From contig NC_092678.1 of assembly GCF_964355755.1 (NCBI RefSeq), forward strand, positions 20,368,922 through 20,432,921: a stretch of 64,000 nt of DNA. Direction: 5' to 3'. A program made the position numbers and the translations under genes. Shown here in pieces: positions 52,518 to 64,000 of the stretch. Position 1 is the first letter of the stretch. The number at the start of each line of letters is the position of its first letter. The notes under the pieces are model-generated. The model had not been told where the DNA came from, did not search any database, and saw only the letters and a list, made by a program, of their open reading frames with translations. Origin of the DNA: Antedon mediterranea (taxonomy: Eukaryota > Echinodermata > Crinoidea > Comatulida > Antedonidae).

Positions 52518-53560
52518 TGACTTTAATATTAAAGGCACAGAATGTATTTGAAGTAGAATAAATAAACACCTAACAAACATTTTGTTAGGCCCTTTTAAGC
52601 CTGTGTTCACATTAATAACATTGTGTGTTAGATTTTCTTTCTAAGACACATTTCTGTCTCTTTTTACAACAAGTATACCATACTTCCTTCCCGCTGAGCT
52701 TAAGTTCATGTACATGACCTAAAACAACGAGGCAAGTAATTTGACCAATCACAAGCAATGGATTATTCGGACTGTCGATTACAATTGGTCAACTTGTACG
52801 ATGTACTCTATACAACCTAGTATTACTTAAAACAACGAGGCTACGCAAGTAATTTGACCAATCACAAGCAATGGATTATTCGAACTATCGATTACCATTG
52901 GTCAACTTGTACGATGTACTCTATACAACCTAGTATTAACTATTTGTGTGACTGATGTGTAATTGATAATTTCCATAACAAACGTCAATTAAACTTAATA
53001 ATATATAACGTAACTGGGGAAACACATTTTAACTTATTGTATTGTTCATGTACAATACAATAATTCAACAATCAAAATGAAGATATACATGGAAGGCTAT
53101 CTTCCTCGTCTAACAGCAGTTAGTTTGCCACCTCTTGTGATACAATATCTAAGATTTCTGATTTAATCATGGATGTGTCTTTTTTGTGTTTGTTTGTTTG
53201 TTTGTTTTTATTTCTTGCTCATATAAAAATAACAGTGGTACAGAAATATATATATATATATATCAAAAGTCGCAGACTAAACAAACAACAAAATCAGAAC
53301 AAAGACAACAACAAAAAACGAGTAGGAGCAAAGGATAACCCTCTAAACCCGGCGGTTAGTATCCTGAGGGGTCCCGAAAGAAAAAACAAAGGAAAAATGA
53401 ACAATTAATCAGACGGCAAGAAGTGAACTAACTAGTTCTCTTTGTACCATCAATCAGCACATTGGTTGTTTACCAGAAGAAAAATTCTATCATCAAACTT
53501 TGGATGATGTTGTAACGTTATTCAATCGCCATAACAATCGTTATTTCCATTTCACAATTT
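52518..53560 (+). other. Intergenic with tandem repeat and retroposon-like tail
   Basis: AATAAATAAA lies about 40 bases after the stop. 52721-52936 is a tandem duplication (listed). 53188-53215 (GTTTGTTTGTTTG) with the following 200 bases looks like a minus-strand retroposon 3' tail. 53445-53485 resembles the upstream region of the 12811-type genes. Confidence 0.5.
52721..52936 (+). repeat. 108-base tandem duplication containing inverted CCAAT boxes
   Basis: AAAACAACGAGGC starts each copy (52721 and 52829). Both include TTTGACCAATCACAAGCAATGG and ATTGGTCAACTTGTACG (written in part), i.e. TTGACCAAT facing ATTGGTCAA. The same inverted pair occurs singly after the type A genes (25417-25470). 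Confidence 0.88.
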
Positions 53561-53985
53561 TGATTGTAACAAAAATTCTTATTTTCACAGCCGATGGATG
53601 CGTCACAGTTTATTTTAACACATATCTATTTTTCTTAATCTTCCATATAATTAATCTAGTAATTCTGACATTTGTCTGCGTCACGTCTTCAATGTAATCA
53701 AAGCCAGAAGCCAATAAGAGAAAATTGTTGCAATCGGTAATCTAGTGATAAGATCAAACCGAACTTCAGAGCTACGAAACCACACTTATCTTTGTAGGCA
53801 CATACGTTGTATGTATTTTCCCATATTCGGTTTATTTCCTTTCTTAGTTTAAATTGGATATCAGTTTTAGACGCGATGACTGCAGGTACTAGCGACAATT
53901 ACTTATTTAAACTCTTGTATGAATCCTATCGTGTATTCGTTTAGGGATGAGGAATGTATTCATTTTGTTCTTTAATTAATAAACA
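53561..53985 (+). pseudogene. GPCR relic: TM4 to TM7, N-terminal half deleted
   Basis: From ATTGTAACAAAAATTCTTATT on, the sequence matches TM4, ECL2, TM5 (LVILTFVCV), ICL3, TM6 (VVCIFPYSVYF) and TM7 (NSCMNPIVYSFRDEE), with several frameshifts and stops. What precedes it (53440-53555) resembles a receptor upstream region, so a deletion joined the promoter side directly to TM4. Confidence 0.85.
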
Positions 53986-55470
<1,485 letters not shown>

Positions 55471-56325
55471 ATGAATGCTACCGAGGAAGACGAAATACTA
55501 AATACAATCATAATGTCTAGTGTATGGCTAGTGATATCATTGTGGACAATTACCAGTAATTCCGTTGTTATTGTTGTAACGCTCTGGAAGAAGCTTTACG
55601 CTAACTTAGCAAAACGTATCCAGTTCAGTTTAAGTATAGTTGATTTAATATCTGGAGTAATTGGTGATCTGTGGTTAATACGGAAATGGTACATTGCTAT
55701 ACCAACTGTAGACTTCATAATTGATTGTCTATTATTGTGCCTTGTGTTCATATCACAATTACTGTTGTGTTTATTATCAGCCGAAAGATACGTAGCAATA
55801 GTCTATCCGTTTCGTCACCATCAACTGATGACGTCACGTGCTGTCAACACTGGAATTGCGGCTACGATTGTAACTGGAATCGCCATGTACATTGCTGGAG
55901 TATTCATTACATATTACGTCAGCAAGTCCAGTTTCTTTTTAATGTTTGATACAATACGTCTCATAATTCTAACGTTAATATGTGTATTTAATGTTATCAT
56001 TTATTTCAAGGCTAGAAAGCAGCAACAGAAAATTGCGGCAATAGAGAATGCTGTCATCAGATCAAATCGTACAAAAGAGTATAGGGCTACAAAAACAACT
56101 CTGATCATTATTTGTACATATTTTGTATGTATTTTCCCATTTTTGGCATACTTTCTGTATTGCTCTGTTTTGGGAATCGTCAATGGGAAAAACGGTTACA
56201 ATGACAGAATAGCAGTAGTACTATTAGCTATTACCTTTTTAAACTCTGGTATGAACCCAATAGTGTATTCGTTTAGGAATGAACAATTCATTCATTTTGT
56301 TCGTTCTCTATTGAACAAGCTTTAA
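55471..56325 (+). CDS. Rhodopsin-like GPCR, 284 aa
   Basis: Complete receptor of a separate subtype. An in-frame ATG at 55420 would add 17 residues; I choose 55471 (MNATEEDEIL) because it aligns with the family and sits the usual ~150 bases after the conserved GTCAGTAATTC block. One sequon (NAT) is present. The TM2-TM3 loop is charged and aromatic (GDLWLIRKWYIAIPTVD). ERY lies at 105-107, TM3 ends LLSAERY, ICL2 is YPFRHHQLMTSRAV, TM6 ICTYFVCIFPFLAY and TM7 NSGMNPIVY. C-terminus RSLLNKL. Confidence 0.92.
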   Translation: MNATEEDEILNTIIMSSVWLVISLWTITSNSVVIVVTLWKKLYANLAKRIQFSLSIVDLISGVIGDLWLIRKWYIAIPTVDFIIDCLLLCLVFISQLLLCLLSAERYVAIVYPFRHHQLMTSRAVNTGIAATIVTGIAMYIAGVFITYYVSKSSFFLMFDTIRLIILTLICVFNVIIYFKARKQQQKIAAIENAVIRSNRTKEYRATKTTLIIICTYFVCIFPFLAYFLYCSVLGIVNGKNGYNDRIAVVLLAITFLNSGMNPIVYSFRNEQFIHFVRSLLNKL

Positions 56326-57847
56326 ATAACAAGATATATTCGACTTTAGCTGTTCGGCTGATCAGTTCGGCTGATCAGTTCGGCTGATTTGTTCGATTAA
56401 GCTGTTCGTCTGATCTGTTTAGCTGAACTGTTCGACTAAAATGTTCGGCTTATATGTTCGGCTGATAATGTTCTGCTAATATGTTCGACTAATATGTTCG
56501 ACTAAGCTGTTCAGATGATCTGTTCGGCTGATCTATTCGACTAAGCTGTTCGGCTGGTCTGTGCGGCTGATCTATTCGACTAAGCTATTCGGCTGACCTG
56601 TTCGGCTGATCTGTTCGACTGCTATGTTCGGCTGATCTATTTGACTAAGCTATTCAGCTGATCTGTTTGACTAAGCTGTTCAGCTTTCCAATCGGTAGAC
56701 CTTGTTCGAACCCCAGAGGCCCGATACTACAGTATTTTCTTAATGTCTCTAGAAATGATACCATACGTGAATTAGTTTTAAGAAAATCACAGTAGGACTA
56801 ATCACCAATTGCCTGATGATGATTTCCTACATATTCGATGTTATTAAAGATATTTACGAAATATTATCTGATCTTATAAGTCAACGAAACTCAAAAAATT
56901 TAAAGTTTCGTACTAGAATCGATAAAATGACAATTCGCCTACAACAATCACATACATACAAGATACACTCTTTTTGATTACAATCGATCAAACTTGAAAT
57001 AATCCTTCAAAAACAACAACAATAATGATCGGTTTGTTGTTTAATTTCCGGTAGCTCAATGTCAATCGTAAACAGTTACAATATTGGACTGTCAAACTTG
57101 TATTTTTGTAAAATGTAATTTAGTTTATTATCACATATTAAATCGCTATTATGATATTGTCTTACACTAATCGTTATTCTCAAGTTTTACATCAAGTGTT
57201 ATTATAGAGTCAAATTACTAATTTGAAGTTGTTGAAGTTAAACTAAATTAAATATTTAGCTTTAAAAGTGTTTTGTTGATTACTTTTTTTGATTTGTGAA
57301 TTATATTTATTGTGTAGGCTGACTGACCAGTTGAAAGCAATCTTGTGTACTTTATTTGAGCGACAAGCATGCGTTGTATAATGTAATATTTCTTACGAAA
57401 CTGTTCTATTTTAACTGTGAAAAAAGGTTTATATAGACAACTATATCCGTTAGTTGTTTCTGTAATACTGTCATCTTGGTTGGATTCTCCCCTGATAAGC
57501 TCAAACTTGGTTATCTCATCAATCGTGAGAGAAGTTACTTTTTTAGTTTGCTTTGTTCTTCCTAGGTGTAAAAACAAAGACGTTCCATTGTAATAAATAT
57601 TGTTACGTTTATCCTTCTTATAATACGCTGTGGAACGTTATAAATGGTAACATATTTTCTCTACTGAGAAGTAATTGTACTAAAAATACTTTGCGAACAC
57701 TCTGCCATTTATTGTTTTTATTTTTATTGCAATATTGTTATCTTTGTTGTCATTTTTAGACATTCCTTTGTTTCATTTTTGGTTGATAAATTATCTCAAC
57801 TGTTATTTCTTTGAGTCGAAACGAGTCCATTTTACCACGAAGATACA
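56326..57847 (+). other. Intergenic with TTCGGCTGAT minisatellite
   Basis: The minisatellite is listed next. The remainder (56750-57840) is AT-rich, with no recognised gene; a minus-strand open frame at 57248-57577 shows no similarity I know. Confidence 0.5.
56348..56692 (+). repeat. Short-unit minisatellite, TGTTCGGCTGAT type
   Basis: More than 20 degenerate copies of a ~12-base unit (CTGTTCGGCTGAT, with variants GTTCGACTAAG). Immediately after it, TTGTTCGAACCCCAGAGG (56702-56719) resembles a pol III B box, so the array may have grown at the edge of a tRNA-derived SINE. Confidence 0.85.
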
Positions 57848-58708
57848 ATGAACACCACAGCCAAAGATAAAATGGACTATAGGAATATAATTATTGGACT
57901 GCTATGGATAGCAACATCGTTTTGGATAGTAGCGAGTAATGTATTCGTTATTACTTTCATCATCTGGAAAAAGCTTTACAAAATAAACTTTACAAAACGT
58001 ATCCTGTTCAGTATAAGCATAACTGATTTAACTATTGGACTAATTGGTAGTGTGTGTTTTTTTATAGTGCAGAAAGCTGTAGTTTCAAAATCAACTCTTG
58101 CCATTGTATTAGATATGGTGTTACTGTGTTTGGTGTTCACATCACAGTTGCAATTGTGCTTGTTAGCAATCGAAAAATACGTAGCAGTAGCTTATCCATT
58201 TCGTCATCAGTTGATAACGAATCGCATTATAAATACAGGAATTATCGTCACAATTTTTGTAGGATTTGTCATAATGTTTGCGTTATTCAGCCGTCACCGT
58301 TTAATGGTGTCATTATTTTTCCTGATAATAGATACAGCACGTCTACTAATAATGTCGTTGATATGTGTTTTAAATTGTTTAATATATCTCAAGGCTAGAA
58401 AGCAACAACATAAAATCGCCGCAATAGAGAATGCTGTGATCAGATCAAAACGCACCATCGACTACAAAGCTACGAAAACAACCACTATAATTGTCGGAAC
58501 CTATTTCGTATGCATTTCACCTTTTCTGGTGTATAATATATACCAATCTTTATTATATGTTGTTTGTGGTGTTTACGACCCGGATAAAAGACTACAAGTT
58601 GTGCTATTTACACTTACCTATTTAAACTCTGGTTTGAATCCTATCGTATATTCATTTAGAAGTGAGCAGTTTGTTACATATTTTCGTTCTTTGTTGAATA
58701 AATTGTAA
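57848..58708 (+). CDS. Rhodopsin-like GPCR with E-K-Y motif, 286 aa
   Basis: Complete receptor of a divergent subtype. The N-terminus MNTTAKDKMDYRN has one sequon. ICL1 is longer by one residue (KKLYKINFTKRILFS). The TM3 motif is EKY (109-111), Lys replacing the near-invariant Arg of the family, followed by VAVAYPFRHQLITNRII. TM6 has CISPFLVY and TM7 NSGLNPIVYSFRSEQF. The Arg-to-Lys change at the G-protein-coupling switch could alter basal activity; the clean frame argues it is still under selection. Confidence 0.91.
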   Translation: MNTTAKDKMDYRNIIIGLLWIATSFWIVASNVFVITFIIWKKLYKINFTKRILFSISITDLTIGLIGSVCFFIVQKAVVSKSTLAIVLDMVLLCLVFTSQLQLCLLAIEKYVAVAYPFRHQLITNRIINTGIIVTIFVGFVIMFALFSRHRLMVSLFFLIIDTARLLIMSLICVLNCLIYLKARKQQHKIAAIENAVIRSKRTIDYKATKTTTIIVGTYFVCISPFLVYNIYQSLLYVVCGVYDPDKRLQVVLFTLTYLNSGLNPIVYSFRSEQFVTYFRSLLNKL

Positions 58709-59425
58709 AGATGTTTTCAGTAGAGAAGAAAAAACTATTTAGTTTTCGGTATCTGATAGTTTTAATATTTCATCTATGACGTATTGTGATGCTGTCATCA
58801 TATCCTAAGAAGTTGTACATTGTAATGATTGTGTTAAAACAGAAACAGTAACGTTTCACCATTACCTTTATAGGTGGATCTTCTAACATCCGTGCATATT
58901 ATAATTACGTCATCGTATTTTATTTTCAGGATCTTAATTACCTAGTTACTTACTAGTAGCATGGGATAAAAACAACATCTCGCAATTAGTACTCGATTTC
59001 AGTGGCAACGCAATTTAGCAAATATTGTATTGGACGAGTTTGATTTCACTGAACAAATAATCGATATCGAAAATATCGATTGATATAAATAGATAACTTC
59101 AACAAACAGACCCAATAATAACAACTGATTTCTAGATATTATAAGTAACACGAGAGTAAGTAAGTTTATTTATGACAACCTTACGGCGCTTAACTGTTGG
59201 CATCATTATTCAATGTTCGCTGACTAGACTTTTGATTTTACAATAGCACTCGGTCAACTTTCGCTGATTTATAGACTTTTATTCGATTCATCAGCGCGAA
59301 CTCTCATTAAGTATTTTAAATTGTTTGAACTATTTATAAACGTTCGTTACATCTTACAATGCAGTATACTGCTGTATACCTCTATTGACCTTTTCATCAA
59401 GAGAAAAGTTAAACTGTCGAGAAAC
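58709..59425 (+). other. Intergenic, no gene seen
   Basis: AT-rich; includes an ATCGATATCGAAAATATCGAT imperfect palindrome region near 59063. The in-frame extension upstream of 59426 (from 59321) has no family counterpart. Confidence 0.45.
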
Positions 59426-60295
59426 ATGGATAACAACACAAAGCATCAAGAAGAAAACAAAATAGACTATGCCAATATAGTGTGTGGATTTGTATGGATA
59501 TCTGTATCCTTTTGGATAATTATAAGTAATGCATTCGTTATTATTTTCAATATCTGGAAAAGACTGTACCAGGAAAACTTGACAAAGCGTATCCAGTTGA
59601 GTTTAAGCATAATTGACTTTATCTCTGGAATTTTTGGCAGTATATGGGTAGTTCAAGCACTGGTGGAAAGATCAACATTCGAATTTGTACTGCTTTGCAT
59701 TGTACTGGATCTGGTGTTTATATCACAGCTACTGCTGTGCTTATTATCAATCGAAAGATATGTAGGAATAGTTTATCCGCTGCATTATCACCAAATGATG
59801 ACGTCACGTGTCGTAAATACTGGTATTGCGGTTACAATAGTAACAGGCTTTCTCATACTCATAGTTGGTGGATTCGTTTCAACTTACATTGGCACGTCTG
59901 GTTTTTTAGTAGCCTTTGGTACAATACGTCTACTAATTCTCGTCTTGATATTCGTATTCAATGTCATTATTTATTTCAAAGCAAGAGAACAACAGCTAAA
60001 AATTACCGCAATGGAGAATCTTGTAATCAGATCAAAACGGACAAAAGACTACAAGGCAACGAAAACTACACTGATCATTGTGGGCACGTATTTTATATGT
60101 ATATTTCCACAATTGGTATTTTCACTGTATTACTCTGTTTTGGAAGTCATTCATGGAAAAAAAATGTACGATAGCGTTTTATTAGTGGTTCTATTTACAG
60201 TTACCTATTTAAACTCGGGAATGAACCCTATCGTGTATTTCTTTAGGAATGAGCAGTTTATTAAGTATTTTCGTTCTGTGATGAGAAAAGCATGA
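59426..60295 (+). CDS. Rhodopsin-like GPCR, 289 aa
   Basis: Complete receptor, first of three related genes (59426, 61748, 63278). The ATG at 59426 (MDNNTKHQEENKIDY) aligns with the other two; the ATG at 59321 is rejected. ICL1 is NIWKRLYQENLTKRIQLS. ERY lies at 110-112, followed by VGIVYPLHYHQMM (Gly for Ala and LHY for FRH, unlike relatives). ICL3 begins KAREQQLKITAMEN, TM6 is CIFPQLVFSLYYS, and TM7 ends NPIVYFFRNEQF with Phe for the usual Ser. AATAAA overlaps the stop. Confidence 0.92.
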   Translation: MDNNTKHQEENKIDYANIVCGFVWISVSFWIIISNAFVIIFNIWKRLYQENLTKRIQLSLSIIDFISGIFGSIWVVQALVERSTFEFVLLCIVLDLVFISQLLLCLLSIERYVGIVYPLHYHQMMTSRVVNTGIAVTIVTGFLILIVGGFVSTYIGTSGFLVAFGTIRLLILVLIFVFNVIIYFKAREQQLKITAMENLVIRSKRTKDYKATKTTLIIVGTYFICIFPQLVFSLYYSVLEVIHGKKMYDSVLLVVLFTVTYLNSGMNPIVYFFRNEQFIKYFRSVMRKA

Positions 60296-61747
60296 ATAAA
60301 GTATTATATATAATATAGAATGTGACAGTAAGAAGTATAATACAGTATTATTAGCCATATTATGGACGCCAGCTTTTCATATTCTTCTTCTCAAGTCACG
60401 CTTCATTGCTTGACAGATCCGAAAGTTTGTTGTTTAGCTACAAAACATTGGCCTAAGACGACCTAGGCATGCAAAACAGGCTTTCGTCCTCTGCGGGTGA
60501 AATCGTCTATTGCAGGCAACGAGTGTAAACAGCATATTCCGTAGGAGGTCTTTTGCTATCCAGTGAGGAGCGTTCTAATATAGACAATTGATTTTTGATG
60601 TGCAAAAAGTATAAATTATTGTATTCGAACTTATAATTTCGCCGGAAAAAATGTAAGAAACTATCATTTGTTTCGCAGAAGGGATTTAACCCTTCAGAAT
60701 CGCTTGACAAAATTCGCCTAGTGCAAAACAGGCCGTAATCGATTGACATAACATTTTATTTTGTAGGCCTAGCGCTACAATGAAATTATATTTGACGTCA
60801 AATAACTAATTAATTCACAAATAAGTGAACCATTGATATTGTTTGTTCTTTGTAGAAGAAAACTGTGGTTTGTTTTTCACCTTACACGATTGAACACATT
60901 ATCTGGTACTTTCAACGTTGCATTTGCAACTAAATGTTATACATCACGTCCTAACTACTTTAACCATTCGACCTTTAACCTATTGAATTAAGCGCATCTA
61001 GTAATTGTAATTTGTATATTGTAAAACATAATTACAATCGTACTATCTTATTTTTTTTAATATAATATAAAATTTTCACTGACCTAATAATTAGTCCATT
61101 TTATCATGCTATCGATCGATAGCGTCTTTATCAACAAGCAACTATAGACCTAAAAACAACAGTTAATTTCAGTATATGGATACTGTTTAAATGTACACGT
61201 TATATTGATCTAAATTTGTAGTAAGTCAGTCACCTAATGGCCTTTTGTCAAATCTGTGAACGTTGGTTCTGCACTCAACTTTTGGCATGTGATATTCATT
61301 CAATAAAGTGTATTCACAATAGACCTCGCGTTTTTTAGGATAGGATAGATGATTGTTTCACTCGTACCTACTCCTGCTAATGGTTCTTCGGTTTTTCTTC
61401 TTTGTTCGGTTAACATACGATATTTATTGATCATTGTTGCGTTTAGAAGAATTGTATTAGGCACTATTTAGGACAACAATATTAGTATTATTACTATTAT
61501 TTTAGAATAGATCGGTCAGTTTTTTGCTAATGTGTGAACATTATCTTAATCATTGTCCCTTTCGAATCATCGGCTGAAACTCTCCAGCTTTTGTTTGTAG
61601 TTTCATCAATGCCAAACCTCCGTTTTGGCGATCTATACATCTCTACTGACTCTTACAGCGTATTGTACTCTATAATAATTTCGTTGATCTTGTAATCAAG
61701 AAGAAGTGATCATCAAGCAAACAGTTCATCTACTGACGCACGAGGAC
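60296..61747 (+). other. Intergenic, receptor flank
   Basis: 60690-60850 matches 62735-62890 (ATTCGCC, TAATCGATTG, CATAACAT, TTATTTTGTAG), a shared 3' flank of this receptor group. TAGGCCTA occurs near 60764. GAAACTCTCCAGCTTTTG (61576-61593) resembles the distal upstream motif. Confidence 0.55.
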
Positions 61748-62617
61748 ATGGATAACACAACAGATGAAGAAGACACCAAAATAGAATATGTTAACATAAT
61801 ATGTGGATTTTTTTGGTTTTTTGTATCTATTTGGATAATTATAAGTAATGCATCCATTATTATTTTCAATATCTGGAAAAGACTATACCACGATAACATG
61901 ACTAAACGTGTCCAATTAAGTTTAAGCATAATTGATTTCACTTCTGGAATGATTGGTATTATATGGGCAGTTCAGGTACTTTCCTTTAAAAGATCAACAT
62001 TCGAATATCTACTGCTCTGTATGTTCTTATGCCTTGTGTTCATATCACAATTACAGTTGTGTTTATTATCAATCGAACGATACGTAGCAATAGTTTATCC
62101 ATTTCGTCACCATCAACTGATGACGTCACGTATCGTAAATATCGGTATTGCAGCCACAATAGTAACAGGATTTCTCATACTCCTAGCTGGTGGATTCATT
62201 TCCATTTACATTAGCACGCCGGTGTTTTTAGTAGTTTTTGATACAATACGTCTACTAATTCTCGTCTTGATATTCGTATTCAATGTCATTATATATTTCA
62301 AAGCAAGAGAGCAACAGCTAAAAATTACCGCAATGGAGAATCTTGTAACCAGATCAAATCGCACAAAGGACTACAAGGCAACGAAAACTACACTGATCAT
62401 TGTGGGCACGTATTTTATATGTATTTTTCCACAATTGGTATATTTACTTTATTTTTCTATACTGGAAGTCATTCATGGAAAAAAGATGTACGATGACGTA
62501 ATACTAATTATACTATTTACACTTTCCTACTTAAACTCGGGAATGAATCCCATCGTGTATTCCTTTAGGAATGAGCAATTTATTAAATATTTTCGTTCTT
62601 TGATGAGGAAAGTCTGA
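61748..62617 (+). CDS. Rhodopsin-like GPCR, 289 aa
   Basis: Complete receptor, second of the 59426 group. The start is the ATG at 61748 (MDNTTDEEDTKIEY); an in-frame ATG at 61706 lacks conservation. ICL1 is KRLYHDNMTKRVQLS, ERY at 110-112 with YPFRHHQLMTSRIV, ICL3 KAREQQLKITAMENLVTRSNRTKDY, TM6 CIFPQLVYLLYFS and TM7 NSGMNPIVYSFRNEQF. It is very similar to 59426 from TM5 on and differs most in TM1-TM2 and ECL1. Confidence 0.92.
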   Translation: MDNTTDEEDTKIEYVNIICGFFWFFVSIWIIISNASIIIFNIWKRLYHDNMTKRVQLSLSIIDFTSGMIGIIWAVQVLSFKRSTFEYLLLCMFLCLVFISQLQLCLLSIERYVAIVYPFRHHQLMTSRIVNIGIAATIVTGFLILLAGGFISIYISTPVFLVVFDTIRLLILVLIFVFNVIIYFKAREQQLKITAMENLVTRSNRTKDYKATKTTLIIVGTYFICIFPQLVYLLYFSILEVIHGKKMYDDVILIILFTLSYLNSGMNPIVYSFRNEQFIKYFRSLMRKV

Positions 62618-63277
62618 TTCTGAAATTCAATGAGAAAAAAAATAAGTGAGCAGCGCCCTCGATATTGAAAGTAAATTCGTCGAAGAAAAGGAATTGAAGT
62701 TGACAATATGAATACGCATGCGTATAAGATGACGCTTTTGAATCGCACGAACAAATTCGCCAAGTGGACAACAGGACTTAATCGATTGTCATAACATGTT
62801 ATTTTGTAGACCTACATAAACTACAACGAAATCATAATTGACATATTTGATTTCACTGTCAAACAACAAATTAATCCATTTTTAATATAATATTGATCGA
62901 TGAAAGATATTTTTTTAAACTGATTAAGAAATGGCAGTCTAGGGTAGGCTACACGTTATATGTTTAATAAATCACCCAGGACTTTACTGTTAGTATTACA
63001 CTTATGTTTGCATATTATTGTAATATTTTCTCAGCAAGTAGAAGATTGACATTTACCGTAGACCCTCGAGTTCATGATACTGCATTGATGCTGAAATATC
63101 GCTTCTTTAAGGCTTCATTTTTTCCACCATTGTTTTCTTCGATTCATCGCTCCAATTTGATAATTCACCGCGAGCATCTTTTTAGACTATAGGCCTACTG
63201 TATTTATAAAATAAGACTTTGCTGAAACCACAATTGTACACATTCATTGATATTTTATTGCTCTTTATGTTACTAAC
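62618..63277 (+). other. Intergenic, receptor flank
   Basis: Shared 3' flank as described for 60296-61747. TAGGCCTA near 63191. No gene recognised. Confidence 0.5.
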
Positions 63278-64000
63278 ATGAATAATACAACAGGTGAAGA
63301 AGTAACCAAATTACGTTATACTAGCCTGACAGTATGTGGATCTGTATGGATATTTTTATCTCTCTGGATAATTATAAGTAATTCGTTCGTTATTGTTTTT
63401 ATTATCAAGACAAGACTTTACCACGCCAACATGACAAAGCGAATCCAGTTAAGTTTAGGTATAATTGACTTCAGCTCTGGTGTAATTGGAAGTGTGTGGG
63501 CAGTTCAGGGACTTTTACTGAAAAAATCAAGATTCAATTTTTTTCAGGATTGTGTTTTGTTGTTTACAGTGTTTATATCGCAGCTACATCTGTGTTTATT
63601 ATCAATTGAAAGATACGTAGCAATAGTCTATCCGTTTCGTCATCATCAACTGATGACGTCACGTGTTGTCAACACTGGAATTGCGGCTACAATAGTAACA
63701 GCAATGTTCATGTTCATTGCAGGAGGATTCATAGCATTTTATATCAACCTGTCTAGTTTCTTCATAATCTTTGATACGATTCGTGTAATAATTCTACTGT
63801 TAGTGTGCGTATTCAATATTATCATTTATTTTAAAGCTAGAAAACAACAACAAAAAATCGCCGCAATAGAGAATGCTGTCATCAGATCGAAACGCGCGAA
63901 AGACTACAAAGCTACGAAAACAACTCTCATCATTATCGGTACATATTTCGTATGTATTTTCCCTTTTTGCGTCTACTTTTTGTCTCACTCTATATTATAT
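63278..64000 (+). CDS. Rhodopsin-like GPCR, partial (3' end outside window)
   Basis: The ATG at 63278 opens MNNTTGEEVTKLRY and the frame stays open for 241 codons to the window edge, reaching the middle of TM6 (TYFVCIFPFCVYFLSHSILY). ICL1 is IIKTRLYHANMTKRIQLS, linking it to 59426 and 61748, while ICL2 (YPFRHHQLMTSRVV), TM4 (FIAGGFIAFYINLSSFF) and ICL3 (KARKQQQKIAAIENAV) look like those of 42935 and 55471. This mixture suggests exchange between subtypes. TM7 and the stop are not in the window. Confidence 0.9.
   Translation, partial: MNNTTGEEVTKLRYTSLTVCGSVWIFLSLWIIISNSFVIVFIIKTRLYHANMTKRIQLSLGIIDFSSGVIGSVWAVQGLLLKKSRFNFFQDCVLLFTVFISQLHLCLLSIERYVAIVYPFRHHQLMTSRVVNTGIAATIVTAMFMFIAGGFIAFYINLSSFFIIFDTIRVIILLLVCVFNIIIYFKARKQQQKIAAIENAVIRSKRAKDYKATKTTLIIIGTYFVCIFPFCVYFLSHSILY

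Noticed and set aside
56348-56692. Possible CRISPR-like array
   Set aside because: Units are short, degenerate and contiguous with no spacers, and the context is eukaryotic.
57248-57577. Minus-strand 109-residue frame
   Set aside because: AT-rich intergenic sequence, no family similarity and no supporting signals.

Overview
The window is eukaryotic, AT-rich (apart from one inserted element) and built around a single gene family: a head-to-tail array of intronless, rhodopsin-like seven-transmembrane receptors, all on the + strand. I count 29 receptor loci: 15 complete open genes, one gene open to the right edge (63278-64000), and 13 broken copies or relics. The receptors carry E-R-Y at the end of TM3, SLSIVDL in TM2 and N-P-I-V-Y-S-F-R-N after TM7, but lack several usual class A residues. 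Together with the abundant octamer TAGGCCTA and the tandem single-exon layout, this suggests a marine invertebrate deuterostome, most likely an echinoderm, whose genomes are known for lineage-specific expansions of sensory GPCRs. The taxon and the chemosensory role are inference.

Layout. 1-5820: a receptor gene split by a 5.26 kb DIRS-type tyrosine-recombinase retrotransposon (318-5579) with 159-bp identical inverted terminal repeats and a perfect internal complementary region. 7.7-11.1 kb: two intact receptors and a relic. 12.1-19.3 kb: three tandem copies of a ~2.4 kb unit (intact, frameshifted, intact) plus one relic, with a ~150-bp minisatellite before each start codon. 20-23.4 kb: one intact receptor, a hybrid deletion pseudogene and an old DIRS terminal-repeat relic. 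24.4-41.6 kb: four copies of a ~3.4 kb two-gene cassette (type A receptor followed by type B receptor); three B genes were truncated by the same retroposon-associated deletion before the cassette was copied, and later a Helentron-like element (27157-28695) and a 5'-truncated CR1-like LINE (31598-33886) landed in single copies. 42.9-48.7 kb: two further A-B cassettes, the first having lost its B gene but kept that gene's upstream region. 49-54 kb: repeats and three decayed receptors. 55.4-64 kb: five receptors of three more divergent subtypes.

The genes probably work as independent receptors rather than as an operon. Two upstream blocks recur before members of several subtypes: one containing ACATTGTACTCTCCAGTTC (about 300 bp before the start) and one containing GTCAGTAATTCC (about 120-170 bp before), and are candidate shared promoter elements. 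A DR1-like nuclear-receptor half-site arrangement near the second block has been amplified into a 104-112 bp minisatellite upstream of the type B genes. Paralogue comparison also reveals repeated precise insertions of six bases that turn TA into TAGGCCTA, including one inside a receptor coding region; these are the most unusual signal in the window. I see no convincing genes of any other family and no intact gene on the minus strand.
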